DNA from: Prorocentrum cordatum
Taxonomy: Eukaryota > Sar > Dinophyceae > Prorocentrales > Prorocentraceae
Reading direction: 5' to 3'
Length of the DNA: 64,000 bases
NCBI GenBank assembly: GCA_963575745.1
Contig: CAUYUJ010009435.1
Span: 335,020-399,019 of the forward strand
In this document: piece by piece, positions 50,770 to 61,510 of the stretch
How the letters are laid out: each line of letters opens with the position of its first letter
Position numbering within the stretch: position 1 is the stretch's first letter
Position numbers and translations under genes: made by a program
Notes under the pieces: generated by a model
What the model saw: only the letters and a program-made list of their open reading frames with translations
Database searches by the model: none
What the model was told of the DNA's origin: nothing

Positions 50770-50950
50770 ACCATCTGAGTATCGTCTATTCGATCCCCAT
50801 CCCCAGCGGCGTGGCCTGGGCCCCTCTGGCCGATTTACCCCCCCTAAATGGGGATGTAGGTCGTTCCTTTCGGGGTTCGAGGGGTGTATCCCCAACTGGG
50901 GTGGTGGGGGTCTCGAAGGGGATGGGGATGGGGATGGGGATGGGGATCGG
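50770..50950 (+). repeat. Dispersed repeat family J copy plus GGGGAT run
   Basis: Aligns with 49190-49360. From 50919 five GGGGAT units follow. Confidence 0.75.
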
Positions 50951-50999
50951 ATAAACGATATCCGCCATCCCTCCCTTCCCACCCCCTCCCCCTCCTCCC

Positions 51000-51660
51000 C
51001 CCCCTCTCCGAAGCTCGCCCGCCCTCAAGAGCTTGGGGGTCCTCAAAAAGATGGTGACAAGCTGTGCACCATCAGCCACCGCAAGGCCTTGAGACTTTAG
51101 GTGAGCCCCAGGAGCTCGAGACGCCCTCGGAGAACGAGCCGAGTTCTAAACGGCTCAATCAGCGCACCGTTTCCTGACATCCGCCGATGTGATTGTTTCG
51201 ACCCGCAGCCCCAAAGTCCCGACTGCTTCCGAGGGCAGTTTTCGTCCCGGATCCATGTTTGGGCCCAGATACACTCCCTGAGGGCCGACATCAAAGAAAA
51301 TCGTCTGAGGTCTGGATTTGGCGACTCCCGCAAAACTGGCGTGCCCCCGCCCCCAGGCCCGCCCCCCGGTGCTGCCGCACTGTCGCCCGCCGGGTCGCAG
51401 AGCAGGTCCCCAAGCAGCTCGTCCAGCGCGGCCGACTGGTCGTCCTCTGGGGCACCCTCCGCTGGCGCGTGTGCGAACGACGGGGTCGTGTCGCGAAGAC
51501 GTCGCGTTTGGCTTCCACCACCGCATGGACGATTCAACCTTACAAACGATCGGGGCTTTCCGGTATCGGCCAGCTCTGGGCCACTGGCTGCGATCAACCT
51601 GGATGCCCGCGCAGGGATCGCCGTCGAGCCGACACGGCTCGGACCCGCCCAGCCGTATTC
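51000..51660. other. No gene recognised
   Basis: Overlapping frames on both strands without domains. Confidence 0.35.
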
Positions 51661-51858
51661 TCATCCACGTCGTCGGAAGGAAAAGCTGAGGTAGACGAGT
51701 GCGAAGGCTATGAGAAGGAGGGAAATGGTGAGGAGGGCAATGGCAGGGAGTGTGTGAAGGAACGACAGGAAAAGGCAGAGAAAGAGGCGGAGGAAGGGGA
51801 GTTGCGTCGCCTAGAACTTTGGGCTCTTAAGAAGGCAGCCTCTCTTACTAAGCTGTGA
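51661..51858 (+). CDS. Possible terminal exon, charged helix
   Basis: The only plus-strand frame with protein-like character. It reads KAEVDECEGYEKEG, then KERQEKAEKEAEEGELRRLE and ALKKAASLTKL before TGA 51856-51858. A Lys/Glu-rich helix at the end of a frame is weak evidence for coding, and no start, splice junction or family is recognised. It could be chance from a purine-rich segment. Confidence 0.2.
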   Translation, partial: SSTSSEGKAEVDECEGYEKEGNGEEGNGRECVKERQEKAEKEAEEGELRRLELWALKKAASLTKL

Positions 51859-51888
51859 GCTTCTACACCGCGGCATGTACGATTACGT

Positions 51889-52081
51889 TACGGCAGGTAC
51901 GTGTTGTGCCGACTTCGGCGTTGGTGTCTGACACCGCGGCAATCGTTCAACCTTGAAGAATTGGTCGCTACCGATGCTTCAAATAGTTCAAGGTCGACCG
52001 GTTAGCTGGGTCGCCGGCGGCGATCAATATTGAAATCTGGCGAAGGGGTCGCGGGTCCACACGACGCGAACCTATACCGTA
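51889..52081. mobile_element. MITE family I, copy 2
   Basis: 193 bp, the same length as copy 1. Ends TACGGCAGGTACGTGTTGTG and the inverse of CACGACGCGAACCTATACCGTA-type. The interior shares GACACCGCGG and CGTTCAACCTTGAA. No target duplication visible. Confidence 0.75.
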
Positions 52082-53691
52082 AAAAAGTTTCCAATCACGT
52101 GTGACAGCTCCATGGTCTTTCAATGAAGAGCTGTCAGAAGTTCTGGATGTCTGCGCGCGCGCACTTCCCCGTCGTCCTCATCTCGGTGGTTCGAAGATGG
52201 GGTCCTGAGAGATGCGGTCCTCGAGATCGAAGGGATCCAAGGGTGGATCCACGTCGCCAGTGTTTGAGACCCTCTTTTGTTTTTTTTTCTGGAAGACTCG
52301 TCTCGCCACGGTCGGCCGCGGCTCGGGAAGCTTGCCAGAGTGGCGATCGTGGATTGGATGATCGATCATGACACGACTGAGGTGACACGTCGTCGTCGTC
52401 GTTGTCGATCGAGGTTCGGCGCTTGAGGTTTGTGCTGCCTCCTCTTTGAGCTCTGCGTGGCCTCTGGGGATCTTCTGCTTCCTCCTCCACCTGCCTGTGC
52501 CCCTGTTCCTTCCTGCTGCCCCCTGCCGCTCCGCAGTTTCTCCGTTGCGTCTTCCTGCCGTATCATCTCTTCCCCAGCCTCACAGATGCACATCTTTTTT
52601 CAATACCACCTCCTCCAATCTACCAGCTCATCCTCCTCCTCCTGCTCATCCTCCTCAATGAACCCCTCCTGCTTCTCATACTCCATATCCGCATCGTCCG
52701 GAGTCCGAACTATGATAATACGCTACACGCTCCTACACCTTCTCCTCGACTTTGCGACATCATATATTCCTTCTCCTCCTCCTCCTCCTCCTCCTCCTCC
52801 TCCTCCTCTTACTCGGTGTCCGCCTCTGTCCCAGGCTTCCTCTCTGCTACTCTCCCTGATTCTCCTGAGTCGTCGTCCTATCTGTCATTGTCCACAGCCT
52901 GCTCCTCGTCATCTTCCTCCTGGTGCTCCCCCGAGGGACCGAGAGAGTTCATCCTGCGGCATCCTTCTTCTTCCCTCTTCCTCAAATATATGAATCCTCT
53001 TCCGCCTCAATTCCCTACACCTTCTCTCCTCCACCTCCTCCTCGTACTCCGCCCCGTCACGTTGTTGGTCATATCCCCCTTCTTGTATGTATCCCATGCT
53101 CTTCATGCGCTCTTTATCACGACCTGCCCTGGGTACGTAGTTACTGTTACTGGTGTCACGCCTTGCCCTGCTCACCTCGTCGCCACCTTCCTCACTCACC
53201 CAATCACTACACAGGGATAACATACTCGCTCAGTCAACACCCATACTCAGACCCATTCATGCACAGACCCACTCATGCTCTCATACTCATCGCGCAGCTC
53301 ACTCACGGCCAGAGTCTCTCACACTCATATTCACCCACAGCGAGATTCACTCAAACGCAGGCCCACGCACACACATCCTCCAACTCGCCCGCAATCAATC
53401 TCACCAACAGACAGAACCGCTCACACTCAGATCATCCAGACCCAGACTCCATCACGTGCAGACGAATTCACACTCAGATTCGTCATCAGACGCGCCGCCG
53501 ATCAGACTCACTCGCGATTAGAATCGCCGCTCCCATGCAGGCAGTCTCACCGTCTCAGGCCCAACGCTGTGCAACCAGTAGGGCACCCGAGCGCCCCGAG
53601 GGGCACACACCAAGAAGAGCTACACGGGACGGGTCGCGCCCAGCTTGCGGGGACGCCCTATGCGAAGCGCCCGTTTGGGCGCCTCGGTCTC
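52082..53691. other. No gene; pyrimidine tracts and CACTCA-like repeat
   Basis: CTCCTC runs at 52620-52650 and 52770-52810. 53225-53520 is a loose ACTCA/CTCACAC repeat. The 300-codon frame crossing it contains only low-complexity residues. Confidence 0.45.
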
Positions 53692-53766
53692 CTCTCTCTC
53701 TCTCTCTCTCTCTTTCTTTCGGCTTCTCTCTCGGTCTTTTTTGTTCTCTCTCTCTCTCTCTTCCTG

Positions 53767-53807
<41 letters not shown>

Positions 53808-53813
53808 TTCCCT
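53692..53813 (+). repeat. CT dinucleotide array
   Basis: Long TCTC runs broken by TTTC and GG. Not coding. Confidence 0.9.
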
Positions 53814-54659
53814 CGAGCCCCATGATCACGGCGACGCAGCATGCATGGCGCGTGAACCTCCCAAACTGGAAGGTGCCAAGGGGTGTTGCGCAGGCCCGTT
53901 CTCGCCCAGGGGACGTACCAGGCGAAACGCAAAGCGTGGCGCCTCAGACTCCTTTTCATCTCGAGGGCCTCATGATCATCGCGGCGTAACGAGCATGTCG
54001 CGAAGGCCTCACAAGCAGTACCCGCACAAAGGGTGCTACATGGCCCCCCTCACGCCCACATTGCGGCAATGACTCAGGCGAAGCGCACGTTGTCTCGCCA
54101 TCGCTCGGACGTCCATTCCCTGTGTTTTTTGTCGGTTGCGTGCGTGGCTTTTTTGCGCCAAGTGACCAAGGATGCTCCTCGATGGCCCTCGCCGAAGGAA
54201 AAAATGCACACGTCCGAACGATGCCAAGTTGCGGCACTTCGGACTCCTCTCTCTTCTGGGGGCACTCGACACTTCAGCCGCCCAAAGGGGGGGGGGGCGC
54301 CAGGGGGCCTGCCGCGTGCCCCTTCGCTAGGGAGCCCACAAAGGACGTACGCGCCCAGCTATGTACATGAACACGGCCCCTCGATTCGCGAGACCGGCCG
54401 CGTGATACGGACATTTGTGCAATGCGTGCTCTCGAAACCAGCGCGGATTCATGTACATGTACGTCCTTCTTTCGCTCCTGATTCGCGCCCAGCTGGCGGG
54501 GACGTGTCCAAAAGACGAGGCGAATGCTGGCGCCCCGGGCTCCTCTCTCTCCCGAGAGCCCGCAGGCACGGCAGGCAGGCCTCGCAAAAGGGGGAGCCGC
54601 CCACTGGGGGGCGGAGGCCGCGACACGGGCCCGTCCACGTCCAGGCTGCGGCTGGCGAT
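53814..54659. other. No gene; very diverged long repeat
   Basis: Words such as GCGAAGCGCCCGT, GGCCTCATGATCAT and CAGGCGAAACGC recur at about 53668, 53930, 54072, 54922 and 56990, suggesting an old tandem family. Not resolved further. Confidence 0.35.
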
Positions 54660-54672
54660 GAAGGGGCCCTGG

Positions 54673-54762
<90 letters not shown>

Positions 54763-54922
54763 AACACACAATCACACATAAACACACACACACACAAATA
54801 ACACGATTCCCCATATATCCCCACACTTTCTGGGTTCTTATCTTCCCCCCCACTGCCCATATTCTCCCATAATGTTGTGGGAACTCGACGATTACGTGTG
54901 CCTGTGTGTGTTTTCCCCCTCC
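54660..54922 (+). repeat. Dispersed repeat family A, copy 5, CA-expanded
   Basis: Standard left edge GAAGGGGCCCTGG, then about 110 bases of CA repeat where other copies have 20-30, then the usual CCCATA, TCTGGGTTCTT and CTCGACGATTA motifs and a pyrimidine end. Confidence 0.85.
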
Positions 54923-55285
54923 GGAAGCGAAGCGCCCGTGTTTGGGGGTCCCCGGGCAATCAAGCAGCAGGCACGGCACGTGGGCCACCAAAGGGCTCGC
55001 CGCCCAGAAGCGCTGCATGGGGGGCGATGCTTGCCCACACGGTGGGGGCATTTTCTCTCCTCGAGGGCAAAATGCCCGTGCCAAGAAATTCACACATGCA
55101 ATACTGCGCTACGCACGCAAGACCGCCGCTGCGGCCGCTCGGGACAGGCGAGCCGCGGTGGGGGGATTGTTTAACTCTTCGAGCACCCGCGAGCAGGCGC
55201 GTGGTCATGCTTTCAATTCAACAAGGGGGAAGGAGGGCGAGAGGGCAAGGCACGTCTAGCGGCCGCACGATGCCCACGACCACCT
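54923..55285. other. No gene recognised
   Basis: 3' flank of the gene fragment that ends at 55286. Confidence 0.35.
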
Positions 55286-55987
55286 TCACGAGTCGCCCTG
55301 TCGCCTGGCGCGCTCCAGGGCCGCGAGCGCCGCTCTCACAGCTTCTCGCTGTGGGTCCAGCCGCCGCGGCGAAGCACACTCCGACTCGAGCGATTCGAAC
55401 ATCAGGACCTGGGCCTCCAGCGCCCTCCCGAGGCGAGCGCACTCCAGATCCCGCACCATCTGCACGTCAACCTGGCTGGCGGAGCCCACGGATGCGCCGT
55501 CCGCGAACAACTCCTCGGGGCTGGCGAAGAGCTCCGCGAAATCGTCGCTGGGTCCGTGCGCCTCCGCCGCCTGCTTGCTGACGTGCGGCGCCTTGGGCAC
55601 CGCTGCGCCGTGCACAGCCTCTGCCTGCTTGCCTTCGGGCTCCGCGTCGCCAGACTCGGGCTCCTCGATCGGGTCGAAGAGCTGCACGGCCTCACATGCA
55701 GTGCCCGACAGGTTGCTGGGGTGCCGAATCATCTGCACGTCAGCCTGGCTGGCGGAGCTCACGGATGCGCCGACCACGAGCATCTCTTCGAAGCTGGCGA
55801 AGAGCTCCGCGAGATCGACGCTGGGTCCGTGCGCCGCCGCCGCCTGCATGCTGAAGCGTGCCACGTTGGGCACCGCTGCGCCGTGCACAGCCTCTGCCTG
55901 CTTGCCTACGGGCTCCGCGTCGCCAGACTCGGGCACGTCGAACGGGTCGAAGAGCTCCGCGGCCTCGCATGGGGAGCCTGACAGCAT
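55286..55987 (-). CDS. Repeat-containing protein fragment, C-terminal part
   Basis: 233 codons ending TGA 55288-55286. Two protein-level repeats of about 88 residues follow each other in one frame: CEAAELFDPFDVPESGDAEP, KQAEAVHGAAVP, AHGPSVDLAELFASFEE and SASQADVQM, then close counterparts (CEAVQLFDPIEEPESGDAEP and so on). A charged helical tail (LEARAAL-type, residues 180-230) ends it. Keeping the repeat in the same frame suggests real coding. ATG 55987 is possible, but the frame upstream (56008-56790) is related in style and only 20 bases away, so the two may be one gene with an indel or intron between. Function unknown. Confidence 0.5.
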   Translation of the reverse strand: MLSGSPCEAAELFDPFDVPESGDAEPVGKQAEAVHGAAVPNVARFSMQAAAAHGPSVDLAELFASFEEMLVVGASVSSASQADVQMIRHPSNLSGTACEAVQLFDPIEEPESGDAEPEGKQAEAVHGAAVPKAPHVSKQAAEAHGPSDDFAELFASPEELFADGASVGSASQVDVQMVRDLECARLGRALEAQVLMFESLESECASPRRLDPQREAVRAALAALERARRQGDS

Positions 55988-56007
55988 GCACGGGTGCGTC
56001 TCGTCAT

Positions 56008-56790
56008 TTACTCAATCGGGTCCCTGAAACCCAACAGCGGGGTCTGTCTCTGCTCGACAGCAACGTGCTCCACGGGGAACGCGCCGTCACCTTCGGCAGC
56101 CAGCACCGCCGCCTCCTTGCAGATCACGTTGGGCGGGTCCCTGCAGCCCAACAGCGGGTTCTGCACCTGCTCGACAGCAACGTGCTCCACCAGGAACTCG
56201 CCGCCACCTTCGGCAGCCTGCACCACCGCCTCATTGCTGATCTCGTTGGACTGCTCATATTCTATCACGTCCTCAATCGGGTCCCTGAAGTCCACCCGCG
56301 GGGTCTGCACCTGCACGACGGCAACGTGCTCCACCAGGAACGCGCCGTCGCCTTCGGCAGTATGCACCACCGCCTCCTTGCTGATCACGCTGGACGGGCC
56401 CCTGCAGCCCAACTGCGGGGTCTGCACCTGCTCGACCGCAACGTGTTCCACAGGAGGCGCGCCGTCACCTTCGGCAGCCTGCACCACCGTCTCGTTGGTG
56501 ATCACGTTGGACTCCAGCCGCGCTTCAGTGTCCGCTGGCACTGCACCCCTCGGCGGGGCCTTCCCCAGCGGGTCCACGCCTCCGCAAGGGAGGGACTCGC
56601 CGCGCAACGGGTCCACACCTCCATCGAGGGACGCACCGTTGAGGGAGGCCCCTCGCGCCAGGCCAGGCGCGGGGGTTGCAGTCGCCGCGGCGGCCAGCTC
56701 CGCGAGCCTCCAGCCCGCCGCCACGCCGTGAGCGAACACGCGGCCCGCGGGGTCGGTGCCCAGGGCCTCCTGCGGCTCGGTTGCCCACAC
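56008..56790 (-). CDS. Repeat-containing protein fragment, N-terminal part, no start
   Basis: 260 codons with four protein repeats of about 44 residues (VVQAAEGDGAPPVEHVAVEQ, VQTPQLGCRGP) ending DPIE and TAA. No ATG is present; the frame opens at a stop near 56833, and the first codons after CTCCAG (56796-56801) could be an exon start. The upstream edge coincides with dispersed repeat B at 56811, so the gene was either truncated by, or has an intron containing, that repeat. The C-terminal continuation is probably 55286-55987 in another frame. Not recognised. Confidence 0.45.
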   Translation of the reverse strand: MWATEPQEALGTDPAGRVFAHGVAAGWRLAELAAAATATPAPGLARGASLNGASLDGGVDPLRGESLPCGGVDPLGKAPPRGAVPADTEARLESNVITNETVVQAAEGDGAPPVEHVAVEQVQTPQLGCRGPSSVISKEAVVHTAEGDGAFLVEHVAVVQVQTPRVDFRDPIEDVIEYEQSNEISNEAVVQAAEGGGEFLVEHVAVEQVQNPLLGCRDPPNVICKEAAVLAAEGDGAFPVEHVAVEQRQTPLLGFRDPIE

Positions 56791-56810
56791 GCCTGGAGCC
56801 AGCCCGCGGT

Positions 56811-56979
56811 GGGGGCATTGGATAAGGAACCCTTAGATGAGGAATCCAGGGTCTGGAGGCCAGTGGAACTCCAATCGAGGCTTGGCCATGGACATCACCG
56901 CCGACCTCATCAGACAAGGACTCCTCCGGGGTCTGAAGCCCCCCGGGCACATTCCTTAACGAACGCCCCCACCGTATTG
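56811..56979 (+). repeat. Dispersed repeat family B, copy 2
   Basis: Matches 1032-1200; here it ends without an adjoining family A copy. Confidence 0.75.
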
Positions 56980-57473
56980 CAGGGATGCATCATGCGAAAC
57001 ACCCGTTTGGGGAATTTGCACGTCCCTCTTTCACTGCCGCATGGCCACCGCGATGAAGCAGGCATGGCACTCGAGCCTCCCGTGGGAGAGCCGCCAGGGG
57101 AGGCTCGGCCCACTCGTGCTCAGACTCACTAACATTCAGCCTCGCCTGTGCTTTGTCATTCGGACCTCATAAGCAGACGCAGATAGAAATAGACCCCACC
57201 AGAAAGAGATGCATGTATGGGGGCATCCGAGTCCAGCCATCCAAATTCTCGTCATGGTGGCCTCGCTCATCCAAATAGATTCCCTCTCCTCCTCACCTTC
57301 CTCCACCCTTATTACCTACTCCCCGTGCATCTTCGTTCACGGAGATACTCCTCATCCTCCTCCTGAACACAATCGGCATGTGTTCCTCCGCCTGCATCAA
57401 GCCGGTATCGTCATGATCATTGGCATCCAGCTCCTCATCTTCTTATTATGCAATCATGCGTTTGTGTGTTCTT
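56980..57473. other. No gene recognised
   Basis: Unassigned sequence leading into pyrimidine arrays. Confidence 0.35.
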
Positions 57474-57513
57474 GCCCTCCTCCTCCTCCTCCTCCTCCTC
57501 CTCCTCCTCCTCC

Positions 57514-57565
<52 letters not shown>

Positions 57566-58172
57566 CCTGATTATCTCTTCGTGTATTTACCTCCTGTTCC
57601 TCTTTGCTCTGCTCCTCCTCCTCCTCCTCCACCTCCTCCTCCTCCTCTCCTCCTCCACCTTCCCCGCTACGTGGCCATCCTACACGCATTGCCATCATGC
57701 AGCCCTCCTCCTCCTCCTCCTCCTTCCTCCTCCTCCTCCTCCTCTCCTCCTCTCCTCTTCCTTTTCCTCCGTCACCTCATCCTAATCACCTCCTCCCTCC
57801 CTCCTCCTCTCCTCCTCCTCCTCCTCCTCCTCCTCCTCCTCCTCCTCCTCATCCTCCTAATTATCTCTTCGTGTATTTACCTCCTGCTCCTCTTTACTCT
57901 GTTCCTCCTCATCCTCCTCCTCCTCCTGGTCCTCCACCTTCCCCGCTACGTGGCCATCCTACACGCATTGCCATCATTCAGCCCCTCTTCCTCCTCCTCC
58001 TCGTCCACCCCGTCCTCCTCCTCCTCTTCCTTTTCCTCCGTCACCTCCTCCTCATCACTCCTCCTCCTCCACCTCCTCCTCCTCCCTCCTCCTCCTCCTC
58101 CTCCTCCTCCCTCCTCCTCCTCCTCCTCCTCCTCCTCCTCCTCCCTCCTCCTCCTCCTCCTCCTCCTCCCCC
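57474..58172 (+). repeat. TCC arrays with one ATC array
   Basis: TCC blocks (57474-57513, 57611-57655, 57704-57765, 57790-57855, 57910-57945, 58055-58172) alternate with unique bits and an ATC block (57514-57562). A segment of about 250 bp is present twice (CGTGTATTTACCTCCTG, CCTTCCCCGCTACGTGGCCA and CCTACACGCATTGCCATCAT near 57580-57700 and 57870-57980), so the whole block has been duplicated. Confidence 0.85.
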
Positions 58173-58734
58173 CTCGCGAAGGCGACCGCGTCGACGACGA
58201 CGGCGACGGCCACGACGACGACCGGGCCACCCGGAGGCCGCCCGAGGCCGCCGACGGCCGCAGGCCGCCAGCGGCCACCGAGGGCGCCATCGACGGCCTC
58301 TGTGGCCGCCTCGGGGGGGGCCGCCGGCGGCCTCCGAGGGCCTCCGCAGAGGCCGCTCGGGGGGGGAGGTCCTGCGCCTCGTCTCCCAGCGGCCTCGCCA
58401 TGGCCGCCGGCGGCGCGGCGGGGCGCCGGCCGCGGCCGGGGCCGCTGGCCCACCGCTCGAGGGAGGGGTGCCGCGAGGGGGAGAGGGGGGCGCCGTCGTG
58501 GCGCGAGGGCGCGCACGAGGGGTGTCCGCGCGAGCGGCTCCACAGCGCCATCGTCGGCCTCCTCTGGCGTGCTCCGTACAGGTCCGCCGCCGTTGACCCC
58601 TGCCAAGCTGAGGCGGGGAGGAATGCCGAGGTCTGTGCAGTAGGGTTTCTCAAATTCTGAGGAGGGGTCCTCCCCCTCCCTACCCGCAGACTCCTGCGTG
58701 CATCGCCGCGTCTTTCCGAGGCCACGTCTCTCGT
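58173..58734. other. No gene recognised
   Basis: GC-rich, with GGCCGCC/CGAGGGCC words. Frames on both strands lack domains. Confidence 0.4.
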
Positions 58735-59075
58735 GCCTGCTCGAGGATGGTGCACTTCCAGCATGGCAGCTAATACCTAAACCACCATTCCACCCGGACC
58801 CGCACGATGATGGTACACTTCCCGCATGGCAGTACATGCCTGAATCCCCTTCCACGCATGCCCGCTCGATGATGGTACACTTCCCGCATGGCAGTACATG
58901 CCTGAATCCCCTTCCACGCATGCCCGCTCGAGGATGGTGTCCTTCCCGCACAGCAGCTGGCTGAACCCACTCTCCATGCGCGCCCACTCGAGGATTGTGC
59001 ACCTCCGACAGGGCTGCTAACTCCTAAACCCCTCATCCCGCGCTCACTCGCTCGAGGACCGTGCACTTCACGCAT
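58735..59075 (+). repeat. Minisatellite, about 63-bp unit
   Basis: Six units: CTCGAGGATGGTGCACTTCC, CGCATGGCAG, CATGCCTGAATCCCCTTCCA and CGCATGCCCG. Two consecutive units (58806 and 58869) are almost identical. Confidence 0.85.
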
Positions 59076-59186
59076 TCCGGGGCGCTGCTCCCAAGCTCTC
59101 CAGGTCCTCCCAAGCCACGAGCCCTCGTTGAAAACACTTGATGTGCGTCCCGAGCTTCGAAGACGACCCGTGCAAGCAACCAAAGG

Positions 59187-60190
59187 CATCAAGATGGCCC
59201 AAGATGCCTCGAAGACAGCCCACGATGGCCCCAAGGCGGCCGAATACTAGTTCAAGACGGCCCAGGATGCCCTCAATAGGGCCCAAAATGGCCACAAGAA
59301 GGCCTCCAACGGGGTCCGAAGAAGCCAGCATCAGTCATTCTCCTTTGGTTTTGAATGATGTTCGCATTCTCGCCTTTTTCGAGCTGCCGTCAGTTCAAGA
59401 CTGCCCAAGAGTACTCCACGATGGCCCAAGAGGCATCCAAGACGGCCCAAAAATCCGCCGGCCCTGTCGGCGTGTGTGAGGGGCTTGTCCGTTCAAGTCG
59501 TCATCTCCTGCCTCCCCCCTTTCCCTGAACTCGTCGAAGCTCCCCCCTTTCCCAGGGACCTCATCAGCGCGCCAGCCAAAGCGAAGTTGAGCAACGTCGT
59601 AATTGAGTCAAAAGGAAGCCCCTTCCCTTCGATCCCTCCCCCGCCGGGTGGGGGGCCAGGGGGGGGGTCAGATACCCCTGGGAGTCCCGGAGCCAAAAAA
59701 AGCCCCAAGATGAGCCAAGAGTGCCCCAAAGGCCCGAAAGACAGTCCAAGACAACCCCGAATCGCCGAACGATCTGTCCAAGACGCCTTGACGGCCTCCA
59801 AACGGCCCAAGATGCCTGCAAAGCACCCCAACAGGCCTCCAGTTTCTTTCCCACGAGAGCCCCAAGAGGCAAAAAGCATGGATTTCCCATACGTGTTTGA
59901 CAGATTTTGGCGTGTTTGCCTCTTCCGCTTCCCGACGCGCCAAGACGGCCCATGAGGCCCCCAAGATCACCCCGAGACGGCCCAAGAGGCCCCCCAGAGG
60001 GTCCCCTAACGGCCGACGAGGGCCCTAAGACAGCCCAAGACGCCTCCAAGACGGCCCAAGAGGCCCCCAAGACGGCTCCAGGGGAGCGCCCAGACGGAGG
60101 ACCCGAACGGATAGTTCGAGCTCTCAGCCCCAAGAGGCCCCCAAGAGGCCACCAAGAGGCCCCGAAGAAGCCCCCAGAGGCCCCTCCCCC
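59187..60190 (+). repeat. CCCAAGA/GGCCC satellite-like tract with islands
   Basis: Same composition as 36040-36690. Two non-repetitive islands (59310-59390 with TTTGGTTTTGAATGATG, 59870-59940 with TTTGACAGATTTTGGCG) resemble the one at 36250-36310. Confidence 0.65.
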
Positions 60191-60554
60191 CCCTTTGCTC
60201 CCCCTCCTCCTGCTCTCCTCTGCCTCCTTCTCCTCCTCTTGCTTCTCCTCCACATCCTTCTCCCCCCTCCTCCTCCCTCATCCACCTCCTCAACCCTTCC
60301 TCCACCTCCCACTCATCCTCCTCCCCCTGCCCCCCCCCCTTGTTTTAATCTTCGTCGTTCTCAGGGTCGGCGGCACCGGCCGTAAGGCCTTCGCAATAGC
60401 CCAGAAATGTCTCCCGTGGGACCCCAGACGGCCTGAGAAGGCCTCCCGTGGGACCCAAGACGGAGCCATGACGGCCCCTCGACAACCGACGGCCCAAGGG
60501 GAGGAGGGGTAAGGGTGGTATCCTTGTGAAGGTGGCTTGTGTGCAAGGGTGAGA
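60191..60554. other. No gene; pyrimidine-rich stretch
   Basis: 60365-60398 matches part of the insertion at 45082-45189. A CTCCTC-rich run spans 60200-60340. Confidence 0.4.
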
Positions 60555-60592
60555 TTTCAGAGTATCATCATCGTAATCATCGTAATCATCGT

Positions 60593-60630
<38 letters not shown>

Positions 60631-60703
60631 GCATCATCATCAGCATCATCATCATCATCAGCATCAGCATCAGCATCAGCATCAGCATCAGCATCAGCAT
60701 CAG

Positions 60704-60741
<38 letters not shown>

Positions 60742-60988
60742 GCAGCATCAGCATCAGCATCAGCATCAGCATCAGCATCAGCGTCAGCATCATCATCATC
60801 ATCATCATCAGCATCATCATCATCATCGTCAGCATCATCGTCTTCATCAGCATCATCATCATCAGTATCATCCTCATCCTCATCCTCATCCTTATAATCA
60901 TCATCATCAGCATCATCACCATCATCATCATCATCATCAGCATCAGCATCATCATCATCATCATCTTCATCATCATCATCATCATCAG

Positions 60989-61022
<34 letters not shown>

Positions 61023-61080
61023 GCCATCACCATCACCATCATCATCAGCATCATCATCAGCATCATCATCGTCGTCATTT
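60555..61080 (+). repeat. ATC/AGC trinucleotide array
   Basis: CAT runs alternating with CAGCAT blocks. Poly-His, poly-Ile and poly-Ser frames, and poly-Asp or poly-Met on the other strand. Confidence 0.95.
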
Positions 61081-61285
61081 CCCCCATCATTCCCATCACA
61101 GCTCCCCCAGGCCTTGAGGCGCGATGTGTCACACGTGAAAGCTTCCTGTGGCCCCTCGAACAGCCGCCACCGAGAATGATGGGTTGGCACGGTGGCGGGA
61201 CTTGCCGCAGGCAGACGTGTCGGTAGGGAGGGCTGGGCGTTTCGCCTGAGACTCCCTTACCAAGTATGATCTTGAAGCTTGAAAT
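61081..61285. other. No gene recognised
   Basis: Unassigned. Confidence 0.35.
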
Positions 61286-61510
61286 TCGTGAGAGATTCAC
61301 GGGTGGAGGGCGGATGGTTTTCAAAAGGTGACTGTCGCCTTAGCGCAGCGGGCATTTGCCCTTATGGCTTGCCAGAGTTTCACGGATGGTGGAAATGTGG
61401 TCTTCAATGTGTGGCTGTCGCTTTAGCGCCGCGTGCAATCATTGCACAAGTTTGCAACAGCTTAACGGATGGAGGGCGGGTGGTTGTAAATCATGCGGCT
61501 CTCGAGAACG
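61286..61510 (+). repeat. About 80-bp tandem repeat, three units
   Basis: TTCACGGGTGGAGGGCGG, TTTCACGGATGGTGGAAA and CTTAACGGATGGAGGGCGGG start successive units; CTGTCGCCTTAGCGC and CTGTCGCTTTAGCGC mark their middles. Confidence 0.65.

Noticed and set aside
50916-50948. Telomere-like GGGGAT repeat
   Set aside because: Only five units, internal to a dispersed repeat, and not the TTTAGGG type expected in dinoflagellates.
53555-53959. Arg/Glu-rich minus-strand frame
   Set aside because: Translation of the CT dinucleotide array.
55858-57132. 424-codon plus-strand frame
   Set aside because: Shadow of the minus-strand repeat protein, whose repeats are cleaner at the protein level; it also runs through repeat B.
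57209-58660. 483-codon frame rich in Pro, Ser and Leu
   Set aside because: It is composed of TCC arrays in varying frames.
60537-61324. Poly-His and poly-Met frames
   Set aside because: Simple-sequence translation of the CAT/CAG array.
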